From assembly GCF_004115085.1 (NCBI RefSeq), contig NZ_QXJP01000014.1, forward strand, positions 1 through 64,000: a DNA stretch of 64,000 nucleotides. The letters are read 5' to 3'. The notes under the pieces were generated by a model, which worked only from the letters and a program-made list of their open reading frames with translations, was not told the origin of the DNA and did not search any database. The stretch is from Longirhabdus pacifica (GTDB lineage: Bacteria > Bacillota > Bacilli > Paenibacillales > DSM-105158). Position numbers and translations under genes: made by a program. This document shows positions 16,667 to 25,118 of this stretch, piece after piece. The stretch's first letter is position 1. Every line of letters begins with the position of its first letter.

Positions 16667-17836
16667 TTATTCGCTTACTTTATACTCTCTAACTTCAAAC
16701 AACTCGATCATATCATGTACCACATAGTCTGTACGGCTGACATCATTACCTAAGTTGTAGTCCTTCTCGAACTGATAGAAAAGTGATGACTTACTTTCGT
16801 ACCATGCCATGAACGTGCTTACTTCGCTCATACTTACATCGTACTCTTTCACTAATCCACTATTCAATATAATCGTTAAAATAGCACGGTTGCTATTGTC
16901 ATTTGCTTGTGGTGTTGTGCTTGCTTGGTTAGAATAGCCACTTTCTCCGTTTTCATTTACCGCAGTTACCACGTAATAGTACGTTGTGCCGTTTGTAAGT
17001 GGACTATCTACATAAGATGCACCGTATACGTTTGTTGCTACAGATGTGTATGGACCACCAGAAGTAAGGGAACGGTAGACGTTGTATGTGTCTGCTTCTG
17101 TTACCTCATTCCAGTTTAGCATTACTTTAGCGTCACCAGCTGTTGCTGTCAGGTTTAGTGGTTTGGTAATTCCCATTGGAGTAGCACTAACTTCATTAGA
17201 ATATTTACTAACGTAAGTTATATTACCATTAGTGTCGTGAGCAGTAATAGCAAATGAATAAACTTTTCCATTTGTTAAACCAGTATGAGTGTAAAATGTA
17301 TCAGTTATATCTTTTGCAATTTTTTTATAAATTCCTGTATCGTTTTGTAAGTAAACAGAATAAGTATCAGCAGTTTCTATATCATCCCAGTAAAGTTGCA
17401 CTTCCATATTGCCACTATTGGCGTATAAAATTGGTTTTGGTAATCCAGTATTAAATTTGTAGTTATTATATAGTTCAACCTCATACATTCTATTTACATA
17501 CGTTAAAGCGTCAATCATACTGGGTTCAATATCAATAATATTAATTCCTTCACTTAATACTTTTTCATGTCCAAATTCGTAACTACTTCCAATAATAAAA
17601 AGTGAATTTGCTTCTATATTTCCTACCTTTATAGTAACTTGTTCAGTATATTTAGGTGAAAAACTACTAGCTCCATTCACATCTAGGTAAGTTGAAGCAT
17701 TATCATCCATAAATTCATTTGTTTGTTTGTATAGATGACCTCCAGTAAAATAAACATCTTCACTTGCAAACGCACCTACAGGTACAACAGTAAACATCAT
17801 TGCCATCATCAATAACAAACTAAATATCTTTTTCAT
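16667..17836 (-). CDS. Secreted double-FN3 protein (389 aa), cassette 2
   Basis: Signal peptide MKKIFSLLLMMAMMFTVVPV... with cleavage after AFA. Unlike its two paralogues it has no kelch propeller. Residues 30-120 are unique, then come two fibronectin type III domains (about 125-220, starting PKPILYANSGNMEVQLYWDD, and 225-305, starting PLNLTATAGDAKVMLNWNEV). The common 75-residue C-terminal domain follows (RAILTIILNSGLVKEYDVSM). The second FN3 and the C-terminal part are almost identical in the three paralogues, so the variable middle has been exchanged. It diverges from the tail-fibre gene 18080. Probably an exported binding protein; ligand unknown. Confidence 0.82.
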   Translation of the reverse strand: MKKIFSLLLMMAMMFTVVPVGAFASEDVYFTGGHLYKQTNEFMDDNASTYLDVNGASSFSPKYTEQVTIKVGNIEANSLFIIGSSYEFGHEKVLSEGINIIDIEPSMIDALTYVNRMYEVELYNNYKFNTGLPKPILYANSGNMEVQLYWDDIETADTYSVYLQNDTGIYKKIAKDITDTFYTHTGLTNGKVYSFAITAHDTNGNITYVSKYSNEVSATPMGITKPLNLTATAGDAKVMLNWNEVTEADTYNVYRSLTSGGPYTSVATNVYGASYVDSPLTNGTTYYYVVTAVNENGESGYSNQASTTPQANDNSNRAILTIILNSGLVKEYDVSMSEVSTFMAWYESKSSLFYQFEKDYNLGNDVSRTDYVVHDMIELFEVREYKVSE

Positions 17837-18079
17837 CTTTCTACCACCTCGTTAGTATTTTATGTAATTCGAATACTAGATTACAACGAACAAGATGGTA
17901 TGTCCATGATAATAATGCATAATATGTTTAATTATAAATATTTTGTAATTAATTTATCTCTCTTACTTAATTTATATCGAAAAATAGACAGAAAAAATTT
18001 CAAAACAGGGGTATCATTTTTATGTTTCGTTACCTTCTTATATAACAAATTTAAAACGATTAAATGGAGGTAATGAAAT
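17837..18079. promoter_or_regulatory. Conserved divergent spacer, copy 2
   Basis: Nearly identical to 13707-13949, including ribosome sites in both directions (GAGGTGG and TGGAGGTAATGAA). Confidence 0.7.
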
Positions 18080-19567
18080 ATGCCAGATGTAACATCGAAA
18101 CTAGGAATCAAAAAGCCACTAGGCAATGAGTATGTAACAAGGCAATCTTTTAATGAGAACTGGGACACTGTAGATCAAAACGCAGCATCACAAACAGAAC
18201 TCGACACACACAAAGCAGATCAAACCATGCATATTACGGAAGAAGAACGTACTACTTGGAATGAGAAAGAAACACCAACAGGGGCGCAGCAGAAAGCAGA
18301 TACAGCGCTAACAGATGCCAAGGAGTACGCTAATATAGTAGAGACCAATGTGAAAAATTACGCGGATTCTGTTGGAGTGGATGCAAAAAATTATGCCGAT
18401 TCAGCAGCAACGACAGCAGAAGCCAATGCAAAGACGGATAGTGTGAGTAAGGATGCGGTATACAATCAAAACAACCCCATTGATCCAAACACGACTGTAT
18501 TCCCTTATATATTAACTAATCATATAAACGGACCGCAAGCAAACATCAATTGGTATATTCGAACGTATTTTAATGGTGCTTCTTCCAATAATAACAAAGC
18601 GCAAATAGCGATAAGATACCATGGAAGCGGTAATGAAATGTATATGAGGCACTACTATAACAACTGGACAAATTGGACGAAATTCCTTACCGAACAAGAC
18701 ACAGCCGCAAGTTTGTCCATAGAGGATATAAATAATAACTTCCAAGCTGGTCACATTGAAGGAGCGCTGAAAGAACTATATGAAAAATGGGGCGTGTGGT
18801 CTGGAGGAATTAATCCGAGGGATTTACTATGCTATGGCAAAAGGGCGTTTGTCGGATACAATGACACGGATGGGGATAGACTGGTTATTAATTTTTTAGA
18901 TGATTTTTCTAACGGTGTTACAATTTTTGGAGGAGTAAATTTAAAAAAAGGTTTAACATGGAACGATGGAGCCGATAGCCTTGACGATTTAAAGACCTCT
19001 GTCAGTGATGGTAAAAGTAAAATCGCTACCGCCATTACTGACGCAGGAGGTACGGCAAGTGGTAGCGATACGTTTCAAGAGTTAGCGGATGCGATAACGA
19101 ATGATTTGAGTAGTGGCGGTGTTATTGGCTTTGGGGACAGCTTCACTGATGAAGGCCTTGCTTTGATTAATGGTGATTTTGATTTTTTAAAAGAAAATAT
19201 TTCTGATTTGGTTTTCAATTGTAATCTGAGTTACAACGGAGTTTACACCACACCTTTTTTCAACCTAAAAGAAAGTATGTATATGCTATTTATGTATCTT
19301 TCAACAGATGAAAAATTAAGCAAAAGCTTTGAATGTTTGAGTGAAGTTTTAGATGAGTCAGATAACTTAGTTCATAGTGATACTGGTGATTTTGACAATA
19401 TTAGCAAAACTTTTAGTTTTTATCTCAATAAGAACTTACCAAGAGGGAAATATAAAATAAGAATAAAAGGAGATTCTACGCAAAACACTATAGCAAAGTT
19501 AGATTCATTTTATATAAGTCGAATTAGGGGCACGAGGGTTGTTCAAAAAGAAAAATTGATAGATTAG
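18080..19567 (+). CDS. Phage tail-fibre-like protein (495 aa), cassette 2
   Basis: GGAGG precedes ATG by 8 nt. Residues 1-75 (MPDVTSKLGIKKPLGNEYVT ... EEERTTWNEKETPTGAQ) are shared with 13950 and 21639 and look like a tail-attachment segment. Then comes an alanine/asparagine-rich stalk (NYADS repeats, coiled-coil like) and a knob-like region (about 125-210: DPNTTVFPYILTNHI, WYIRTYF, NEMYMRHYYNNWTNWTKFLT). A GALKELYEKW motif and TWNDGADSLDDLKTSV-type repeats follow, then a unique C-terminus. This is the classic order of a receptor-binding fibre with a constant base and variable tip. No other structural phage genes are nearby. Confidence 0.8.
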   Translation: MPDVTSKLGIKKPLGNEYVTRQSFNENWDTVDQNAASQTELDTHKADQTMHITEEERTTWNEKETPTGAQQKADTALTDAKEYANIVETNVKNYADSVGVDAKNYADSAATTAEANAKTDSVSKDAVYNQNNPIDPNTTVFPYILTNHINGPQANINWYIRTYFNGASSNNNKAQIAIRYHGSGNEMYMRHYYNNWTNWTKFLTEQDTAASLSIEDINNNFQAGHIEGALKELYEKWGVWSGGINPRDLLCYGKRAFVGYNDTDGDRLVINFLDDFSNGVTIFGGVNLKKGLTWNDGADSLDDLKTSVSDGKSKIATAITDAGGTASGSDTFQELADAITNDLSSGGVIGFGDSFTDEGLALINGDFDFLKENISDLVFNCNLSYNGVYTTPFFNLKESMYMLFMYLSTDEKLSKSFECLSEVLDESDNLVHSDTGDFDNISKTFSFYLNKNLPRGKYKIRIKGDSTQNTIAKLDSFYISRIRGTRVVQKEKLID

Positions 19568-19584
19568 AAAAAGGAATGTCAAAA

Positions 19585-19635
19585 ATGACATAACAAGAAA
19601 GTGTATTAGAAAAACTTGAGGTGATAAACAATTAA
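19585..19635 (+). pseudogene. Tiny gene after the tail fibre, with stop codon
   Basis: AAGGA precedes ATG 19585. The frame reads MT-stop-QESVLEKLEVINN-stop. Short coiled-coil-like proteins commonly follow tail-fibre genes in Bacillales phages; this one is interrupted at codon 3. Confidence 0.4.
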
Positions 19636-19695
19636 ACCAATAAGCATACTAACACTTCAATTTTAAATACTTGCAGGGATATAGAAGATTAAGAA

Positions 19696-19718
19696 GGGGC
19701 GGTTACGCCCCTCCTTTT
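19696..19718. terminator. Hairpin terminator, copy 2
   Basis: GGGGC-GGTTAC-GCCCC followed by TCCTTTTAT, as at 14393 and 22912. Confidence 0.6.
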
Positions 19719-19728
19719 ATCCCCTCGT

Positions 19729-19826
19729 TTACAAATTAAATCCCTTGCCGTCTAATGTAGTCAGATTGGCCATTATCCGCAATATCAATAGCAGTATTAA
19801 CACAGCGTCCGCGCAAATGCTACTAT
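19729..19826 (-). pseudogene. Holin remnant, copy 2 (3' end only)
   Basis: The minus strand keeps IVAFA, a shifted hydrophobic stretch and TTLDGKGFNL-stop, as in the holin remnants at 14423 and 22946. Homology ends at about 19826, where it joins the fragment 19827-19910, marking a recombination junction. Confidence 0.55.
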
Positions 19827-19910
19827 GATAGTAATATAGACTATCACACGGCTATTAGTTGGGTTATTTTAAAAGGTAAAGGTAAAATTAAAAATAAATT
19901 GAAAAAATAA
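19827..19910 (+). pseudogene. C-terminal fragment of an unknown gene, copy 2
   Basis: DSNIDYHTAISWVILKGKGK then IKNKLKK-stop. It is the same gene end as 16385-16591 without the single-base loss, and is fused directly to the truncated holin remnant. Confidence 0.55.
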
Positions 19911-19919
19911 AACATACTT

Positions 19920-19944
19920 ATGCCGCCCCGACTAGGAGCGGCAT
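19920..19944. terminator. Bidirectional hairpin, copy 3
   Basis: ATGCCGC...GCGGCAT as at 12248 and 16633, with one base lost in the loop. Confidence 0.65.
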
Positions 19945-19952
19945 TATCTTTA

Positions 19953-21395
19953 TTATTCGCTTACTTTATACTCTCTAACTTCGAACAACTCAATCATATC
20001 ATGTACCACATAATCTGTACGGCTGACATCGCTGCCTAAGTTGTAGTCCTTCTCGAACTTGTAAAATAGAGAAGATTTACTTTCGTACCATGCCATGAAC
20101 GTGTTTACTTCGTTCATACTTACATCGTACTCTTTCAACAATCCACTATTTAGTATAATCGTTAAAATAGCACGGTTGCTATTGTCATTTGCTTGTGGTG
20201 TTGCACTTGCTTCGTTGGAATATGCGCTTTCACCATCTTCATTCACTGCCGTCACCACGTAATAGTACGTAGTACCGTTCGTAAGGGGACTATCTACATA
20301 AGATGTACCGTATACGTTTGTTGCTACAGATGTGTATGAACCACCAGAAGTAAGGGAACGGTAGACGTTGTATGTGTCTGCGTCTGTTACCTCGTTCCAA
20401 TTTAGTGTGACTTTAGCGTCACCAGCTGTTGCTGTCAGGTTTAATGGTGTGGCTACGTTACTTTCTGGGGTGTAGATTTCAACTGTTGATAATATATTTT
20501 CGGTAGCTCCACCTATTGCATAAATCTTTCCGTTCAAAATTATACTGGCTAAGAATTTCCTTTTAGTTAGCATATCTGCTTTTGCTTGCCATGTATTTGT
20601 AATAGGATCGTACATCTCCACTGTTGATAAAACACCATTTACATCATTAATACCACCAATGGCATAAATTTTTTCATTAAGGACTGCTGTACTTAATCCA
20701 GCTCTAATAGTTGACATGCTTGACTTTGTTTCCCAAGTATCTGTAATCGGATTGTACATCTCGACTGTTGATAAAACACTGTTATCATTTGCGCCACCAA
20801 TGGCATAAATTTTTTGGTCAACAACTGCTAGATCTAACTGTCCTCTTGTTGTGGGCATATTAGCTTTTGTTAACCAGCTATCTGTAGTAGGATCATACAT
20901 CTCCACTGTTGATATGCGATCATTATCAGAGTCAAATCCACCAACTACATATATTTTTCCATCTACAACTGCGGTACCGAATTGCGTTCTTTCAGTAGGC
21001 ATACTAGCTTTTGTCAACCAGCTATTTGTAGCAGGATCATACATTTCTACTGTTGATAAGCGATAATTGTCAAAATTATTTCCACCAATGGCATAAATTT
21101 TTTCATCTACAACTGCGATACCTAAATCGCTTCTTTCAGTAGGCATACTCATTTTGGTTGTCCATGCATTTGTATTAGGATCATACATTTCTACTGTTGA
21201 AAGAAAACTTCTAACATCATCTCCACCAATTACATATATCTTACCATCTACTTCTGCTACACCATGACCTTTTTTTCCCTCAAGCATCGGTGTACCCATC
21301 TCCCAAGTACCACCGCTATCAGCAGAAAACGCTGCAACAGGAACAATTGTAAACACCATCGTCATCATCAATAACAAACTAAATAACTTTTTCAT
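19953..21395 (-). CDS. Secreted kelch-repeat/FN3 protein (480 aa), cassette 3
   Basis: Signal peptide MKKLFSLLLMMTMVFTIVPVAAFSA. Residues 30-325 hold six kelch repeats (KIYVIGG / KIYAIGG, STVEMYDPxTNxW), then one FN3 domain (PLNLTATAGDAKVTLNWNEV to ASATPQ) and the shared 75-residue C-terminal domain. It is closest to the cassette 1 protein, though the kelch part differs more than the flanks. Several kelch repeats are so similar to each other (LSTVEMYDP, MPTERxxxGxAVV) that internal duplication is likely. Exported, probably ligand-binding; it diverges from the tail-fibre gene 21639. Confidence 0.85.
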   Translation of the reverse strand: MKKLFSLLLMMTMVFTIVPVAAFSADSGGTWEMGTPMLEGKKGHGVAEVDGKIYVIGGDDVRSFLSTVEMYDPNTNAWTTKMSMPTERSDLGIAVVDEKIYAIGGNNFDNYRLSTVEMYDPATNSWLTKASMPTERTQFGTAVVDGKIYVVGGFDSDNDRISTVEMYDPTTDSWLTKANMPTTRGQLDLAVVDQKIYAIGGANDNSVLSTVEMYNPITDTWETKSSMSTIRAGLSTAVLNEKIYAIGGINDVNGVLSTVEMYDPITNTWQAKADMLTKRKFLASIILNGKIYAIGGATENILSTVEIYTPESNVATPLNLTATAGDAKVTLNWNEVTDADTYNVYRSLTSGGSYTSVATNVYGTSYVDSPLTNGTTYYYVVTAVNEDGESAYSNEASATPQANDNSNRAILTIILNSGLLKEYDVSMNEVNTFMAWYESKSSLFYKFEKDYNLGSDVSRTDYVVHDMIELFEVREYKVSE

Positions 21396-21638
21396 CTTTC
21401 TACCACCTAATTAGTATTTTATGTAATTCGAATACTAGATTACAACGAAGAAAATGGTATGTCCATGATAATAATGCATAATATGTTTAATTATAAATAT
21501 ATTGTAATTAATTTATCTCTCTTACTTAATTTATATCGACAAATAGACAGAAAAAATTTTAAAACAGGGGTATCATTTTTATGTTTCGTTACCTTCTTAT
21601 ATAACAAATTTAAAACGATTAAATGGAGGTAATGAAAT
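21396..21638. promoter_or_regulatory. Conserved divergent spacer, copy 3
   Basis: Nearly identical to 13707-13949 and 17837-18079; same ribosome sites in both directions. Confidence 0.7.
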
Positions 21639-22874
21639 ATGCCAGATGTAACACCCAAACTAGAAATAAAAAAACCACTCGGCAATGAGTATGTGACGAG
21701 ACAATCTTTTAATGAAAATTGGGACACTGTGGATCAAAACGCAGCATCGCAAACGGAACTCGACACACACAAAGCAGATCAAACCATGCATATTACGGAA
21801 GAAGAACGTACTATTTGGAGTGAAAAGGAAACTCCAACAGGGGCGCAGGAAAAGGCCAATGTGGTGAGGGACTCATCTGTGAACAAATATTCCGCATACA
21901 TTCCTGAAAGTCACATTGATCCAAATACAACACCTTATCCTTACACCGCTACGCAACATCCTAATTGTCCAAACGACACTGATCTATGGCACTTACGTAC
22001 TTACTACCATCAAGGACTAGATTCAGATAAAGTGCAAACAGCACAAAATGCAATAAATAATGAAATGTATATACGTTATAACCATGGGACATGGTCTAGT
22101 TGGGTGAAGATGTTGACTGAAAATGATGTCATTCAACCTACGGCAGAGAATACATCGATAGAGGATAGTGGTGATAAGTTCGCAGCTACGGACGTTGAGG
22201 GCGCACTATCAGAACTTTTTACAAATGTCAGTGATGGGAAAACAACGCTTGCCGCTGCTATTACTGACATGGGACAAAGTGCACTAGGTAACATGACTTT
22301 CGCACAACTAGCGGTAAAGGTTAAGGATATATCTAAAAATGCTAGTTCTACACCCTCCGATGTATTAACGGGAAGAACTGCTTATGCGGGAGGAACTAAA
22401 ATTACTGGGACTATGTCCAACAACGGCACGAAGATTATCACGCCAAGTACGACAAATCAAACTATCGCAAAAGGCTACCATAACGGACAGGGTTATGTTG
22501 TCGGTGATCCTGATTTAAAAAGTGAGAACATTAAGAGTGGTACAACAATTTTTGGTGTTGGTGGAAAATACAATCCTACATTCAAATGGGATAGAGGGAA
22601 GTTTGAAAGTGTGTATAACCAAACCTTGACTATTGATGCCCCTAAAGACTGCAGTAGAATATTATTTGTACTCATTTATGAAGATGATGGACTTAGGTAT
22701 GGTTCTTCATATATAAGTATTTATAATTTTGATGGATCAAGATTCTACAAAGAGAATACTACATATGATGAAAAGGCATCACTTACATTGAATGATAAAT
22801 CATTCACGTATAAAAGATGGGTTAATTCGCATATACCCTCATACGATGAAGATTATATAATCGGTTATTATTGA
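21639..22874 (+). CDS. Phage tail-fibre-like protein (411 aa), cassette 3
   Basis: The first 70 residues match the paralogue at 18080 almost exactly. A knob-like region follows (DPNTTPYPYTATQHPNCP, LWHLRTYY, NEMYIRYNHGTWSSWVKMLT) with the same spacing of NEMY and W-x-x-W as in the paralogue. Then come LSELFTNVSDGKTTLAAAIT and short repeats with GT / TIFGVGGKY (DVLTGRTAYAGGTKITGTM), typical of fibre shafts, and a unique C-terminal 90 residues. The constant base and differing tips support receptor-binding variation. Ribosome site GGAGG 8 nt before ATG. Confidence 0.8.
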   Translation: MPDVTPKLEIKKPLGNEYVTRQSFNENWDTVDQNAASQTELDTHKADQTMHITEEERTIWSEKETPTGAQEKANVVRDSSVNKYSAYIPESHIDPNTTPYPYTATQHPNCPNDTDLWHLRTYYHQGLDSDKVQTAQNAINNEMYIRYNHGTWSSWVKMLTENDVIQPTAENTSIEDSGDKFAATDVEGALSELFTNVSDGKTTLAAAITDMGQSALGNMTFAQLAVKVKDISKNASSTPSDVLTGRTAYAGGTKITGTMSNNGTKIITPSTTNQTIAKGYHNGQGYVVGDPDLKSENIKSGTTIFGVGGKYNPTFKWDRGKFESVYNQTLTIDAPKDCSRILFVLIYEDDGLRYGSSYISIYNFDGSRFYKENTTYDEKASLTLNDKSFTYKRWVNSHIPSYDEDYIIGYY

Positions 22875-22911
22875 AATATTTGCACTAATTTACTAATTAT
22901 ATGTATCAATA

Positions 22912-22930
22912 GGGGCAATTACGCCCCTCC
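22912..22930. terminator. Hairpin terminator, copy 3
   Basis: GGGGC-AATTAC-GCCCC followed by TCCCTTTTA; same as 14393. Confidence 0.6.
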
Positions 22931-22945
22931 CTTTTACTTCCTCGT

Positions 22946-23172
22946 CTACAAATTAAATCCCTTGCCGTCTAGTTTAGTTGAATTGGACAAAATCCCCAAT
23001 TAACGATAGTATTATTAACAAAGCTTCCGCAAACGCCACAATTTCCGTCTGCAACTGTTCCGTAATCTCGTAACCGAAAAATAGCATTGCCCCCAACTGA
23101 GCCACTAGCAATATTTGAAAAAATAATTGACATCTATAATGCATAGTTTCTGTACCTCGTTTTGTTCATCAT
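22946..23172 (-). pseudogene. Holin remnant, copy 3
   Basis: The minus strand starts MMNKTRYRNYAL-stop-MSII. A shifted frame continues QILLVAQLGAMLFFGYEITE QLQ and IVAFAEALLIILSLIG, and a further shift is needed to reach STKLDGKGFNL-stop. One nonsense codon and two indels make it inactive. It still shows the likely original start (MNKTRYRNYALWMSI). It lies just after the endolysin remnant, the normal lysis-gene pairing. Confidence 0.65.
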
Positions 23173-23173
23173 C

Positions 23174-23807
23174 TTATACACTCTCCTTTAATTTTGTAAT
23201 TAATGCAGCTACTTCTTCACGAGTAATGGGCTGATTAGGCTTAAACGAGTCATCTGGATATCCTGTCATAATCCCCATTTTTGAAACTTTTTCGATTGCT
23301 TCATAACTCCATCTTTCCTTGCTAACGTCTTTAAATCTCTTATCCTGTTTCAACTTTGCTAATACATCTTTCTTAAAACTGATCTCGGCTGAACAACGTA
23401 TGATGAGGGCAGTTTTTACCGTAGACAATCGCATGCGGTTGTAATTGGCTGGCACTGGTGAAACCATGTTGATTCATAATCTGTGCAACGACCTCAACTG
23501 CATTGTCATATGTTGCTTTATCAAGCGGTTCTCCAGACATGAATTCTATTTATTTCCATTAACTATTCTTATCTACGGTGACATGCCAGCTCACTATGCG
23601 GCTTGTTGTAGTCATATACTTTCCATGCATCTCATCTCTTACACCATCGTTCCAATTATCGGTAGTGTGAATTAAAAAGCCTTGCAACCGTTCTTCTGAT
23701 TCTCTGCATATATCAGCAATTTTTTGCCGGTATAACTCTCCACGGTGCGTACACATCTTCAATATCCAGGTAAAATAGGCAAACAAAAAGGACCGCAAAG
23801 GGTCCAT
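23174..23807 (-). pseudogene. Broken endolysin: amidase_2 pieces plus SLH domain
   Basis: Three minus-strand frames, in order, give parts of an N-acetylmuramoyl-L-alanine amidase. First is GFLIHTTDNWNDG (first zinc histidine) to IVSWHVTVD (about 23807-23560). Then, after a deletion, come EPLDKATYDNAVEVVAQIM and AIVYGKNCPHHTLFSRDQF (the C-terminal metal-ligand region). A one-base shift leads into KKDVLAKLKQDKRFKDVSKE and RWSYEAIEKVSKMGIMTGYP, an S-layer homology domain, ending at 23174. The active-site middle is missing, so it should not work. Together with the adjacent holin remnant it is a decayed phage lysis module. Confidence 0.75.
23785..23806 (-). terminator. Terminator of gene 23912-24508
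   Basis: On the minus strand GGACC-CTTTGC-GGTCC is followed by TTTTTG. Confidence 0.65.
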
Positions 23808-23911
23808 GCAATTTAAAATAATGTAGTTGTCTAGTTTAAGAACTTAGGCACTTGGGCTTGGGTAATTAAATGAGGACAATCTATTAATCTATTACAGTTC
23901 GTTCATGCAGC

Positions 23912-24508
23912 TTACTTCCAGTGCCTTGTGAGCATATCATTTATATTTTGTCTGTCTTCATCGTAATATGTGAATCTTGGTGGATAAACTTCATGCATCC
24001 CTTCCTTAAGTTCATGGTATGCAATATAAGTTTCCGTTGAAGGAATATCAATTACCAAAGTTTCATTTCCATTCTCATAGTTCACTTCTATTGTATCAAT
24101 ATGAATGTCTGGGTTATACCCAGCAGTTACGATATACCAACCTTTATTAGTTTCTACATAACTATACGTACTGTTTTTATTCCCATTTGTAGTAACATTA
24201 AATTTCAGTTTATCATTTCTCCCTTTCTCTAAATGCCCAAAACCAAAAAATGATTCATTTGCTTGAGTAAAACTGTAAGAAACAATCAAACTCGTAGTAC
24301 CGTCTATTTTGGAAACTTTGATTATGTCTGGTATAATACTATCTTCTTCCCCACGATTCAACCATACTTCTAAAGAGTTCTGGATGTCTTCGATATTGTT
24401 ATTTATCTTGTAAGGGGCATAATATTTACTATCTACATAACCGTAACCTATTGCAAAGACAATAAAAATAAATACGATAATTAAAATCGCTCCATATGTT
24501 TTATTCAA
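23912..24508 (-). CDS. Membrane-anchored extracytoplasmic protein of unknown function (198 aa)
   Basis: Starts at TTG 24508 behind AAGGGGG. One N-terminal helix (YGAILIIVFIFIVFAIGYGYV, about residues 5-25) anchors or exports it; no lipobox cysteine is seen. The rest is soluble, rich in N, Y and T. No family was recognised. Its C-terminus (PPRFTYYDED...DMLTR) recurs as remnants at 15287 and 24539, both beside tRNA-Leu sequence and the same terminator, so it belongs to a family that was duplicated with the tRNA region. Confidence 0.65.
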   Translation of the reverse strand: MNKTYGAILIIVFIFIVFAIGYGYVDSKYYAPYKINNNIEDIQNSLEVWLNRGEEDSIIPDIIKVSKIDGTTSLIVSYSFTQANESFFGFGHLEKGRNDKLKFNVTTNGNKNSTYSYVETNKGWYIVTAGYNPDIHIDTIEVNYENGNETLVIDIPSTETYIAYHELKEGMHEVYPPRFTYYDEDRQNINDMLTRHWK

Positions 24509-24538
24509 CTTCGAAACCCCCTTGGTAACGTCAATAAT

Positions 24539-24595
24539 TTAGTGTAATTGGAAATTCTTTTTCATGCCGTAATACATAAACCTCGGTGGATAAAT
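24539..24595 (-). pseudogene. 3' remnant of the same gene family
   Basis: IYPPRFMYYGMKKNFQLH then stop, matching VYPPRFTYYDEDRQ of 23912-24508. It lies between that gene and the tRNA-Leu terminator, in the same order as 15287-15450. Confidence 0.55.
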
Positions 24596-24621
24596 TCATC
24601 CAACCCTACTTTATTAGACAT

Positions 24622-24648
24622 CAAAAAAAGCCTTGCTATGCAAGGCTT
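24622..24648 (-). terminator. Terminator after the tRNA-Leu cluster
   Basis: AAGCCTTGC-ATA-GCAAGGCTT, a 9-bp stem with a T-run on the minus strand, ending the tRNA-Glu/Lys/Leu transcript. Confidence 0.75.
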
Positions 24649-24657
24649 TCAGCTATA

Positions 24658-24740
24658 TGCGGTCGAGAGGACTCGAACCTCCACGGGCGTACGCCCACTA
24701 CCCCCTCAAGGTAGCGTGTCTGCCATTCCACCACGACCGC
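24658..24740 (-). tRNA. tRNA-Leu(GAG)
   Basis: Minus strand GCGGTCGTGG...CGACCGC-A. The acceptor arms pair, the anticodon arm is CTACC-TTGAGGG-GGTAG, a long variable arm is present (class II), and the T arm contains GGTTCGAGTCC. CCA is not encoded. A degraded second copy lies at 15450. Confidence 0.93.
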
Positions 24741-24745
24741 GCAAA

Positions 24746-24821
24746 TGGTGAGCCATGGAGGACTCGAACCTCCGACACCCTGATTAAAAGTCAGGTGCTC
24801 TACCAACTGAGCTAATGGCTC
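24746..24821 (-). tRNA. tRNA-Lys(TTT)
   Basis: Minus strand GAGCCATTAGCTCAG...CATGGCTCACCA, anticodon loop ACTTTTAAT, CCA encoded. Confidence 0.95.
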
Positions 24822-24902
24822 TTAAACAAAAAAAATAAAAGAATACATTCATTTATTCTTCATTTCATCATTCATATATATGGTATATGAAAAGGTATAA
24901 AA

Positions 24903-24974
24903 TGACCCGTACGGGATTCGAACCCGTGTTACCGCCGTGAAAGGGCGGTGTCTTAACCGCTTGACCAACGGGCC
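24903..24974 (-). tRNA. tRNA-Glu(TTC)
   Basis: Minus strand GGCCCGTTGGTCAAGCGGTT...ACGGGTC-A, anticodon loop CCTTTCACG, CCA not encoded. Confidence 0.95.
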
Positions 24975-25059
24975 ACGTTGTTTTAGCGACAAGTGTTATT
25001 ATATCTAATAACAATCAAGTTGTCTAGAGTTAATTTTATTTTTTTTAAAAATAAAAAAC

Positions 25060-25082
25060 GGGATAGCAATTGCTGCTATCCC
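25060..25082 (-). terminator. Terminator of the stalk-protein gene
   Basis: GGGATAGCA...TGCTATCCC, a 9-bp stem with a 5-nt loop, followed on the minus strand by GTTTTTTATTTTT. Confidence 0.8.
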
Positions 25083-25118
25083 ATCCCCTATAATGTACCA
25101 TTATCTTTTCGAAACATA

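Noticed and set aside
23912-24508. Lipoprotein assignment for the 198-aa protein
   Set aside because: The hydrophobic N-terminus has no cysteine for lipid attachment.
24548-24815. Open frames across the tRNA cluster on the plus strand
   Set aside because: They are antisense to tRNA genes and are not proteins.
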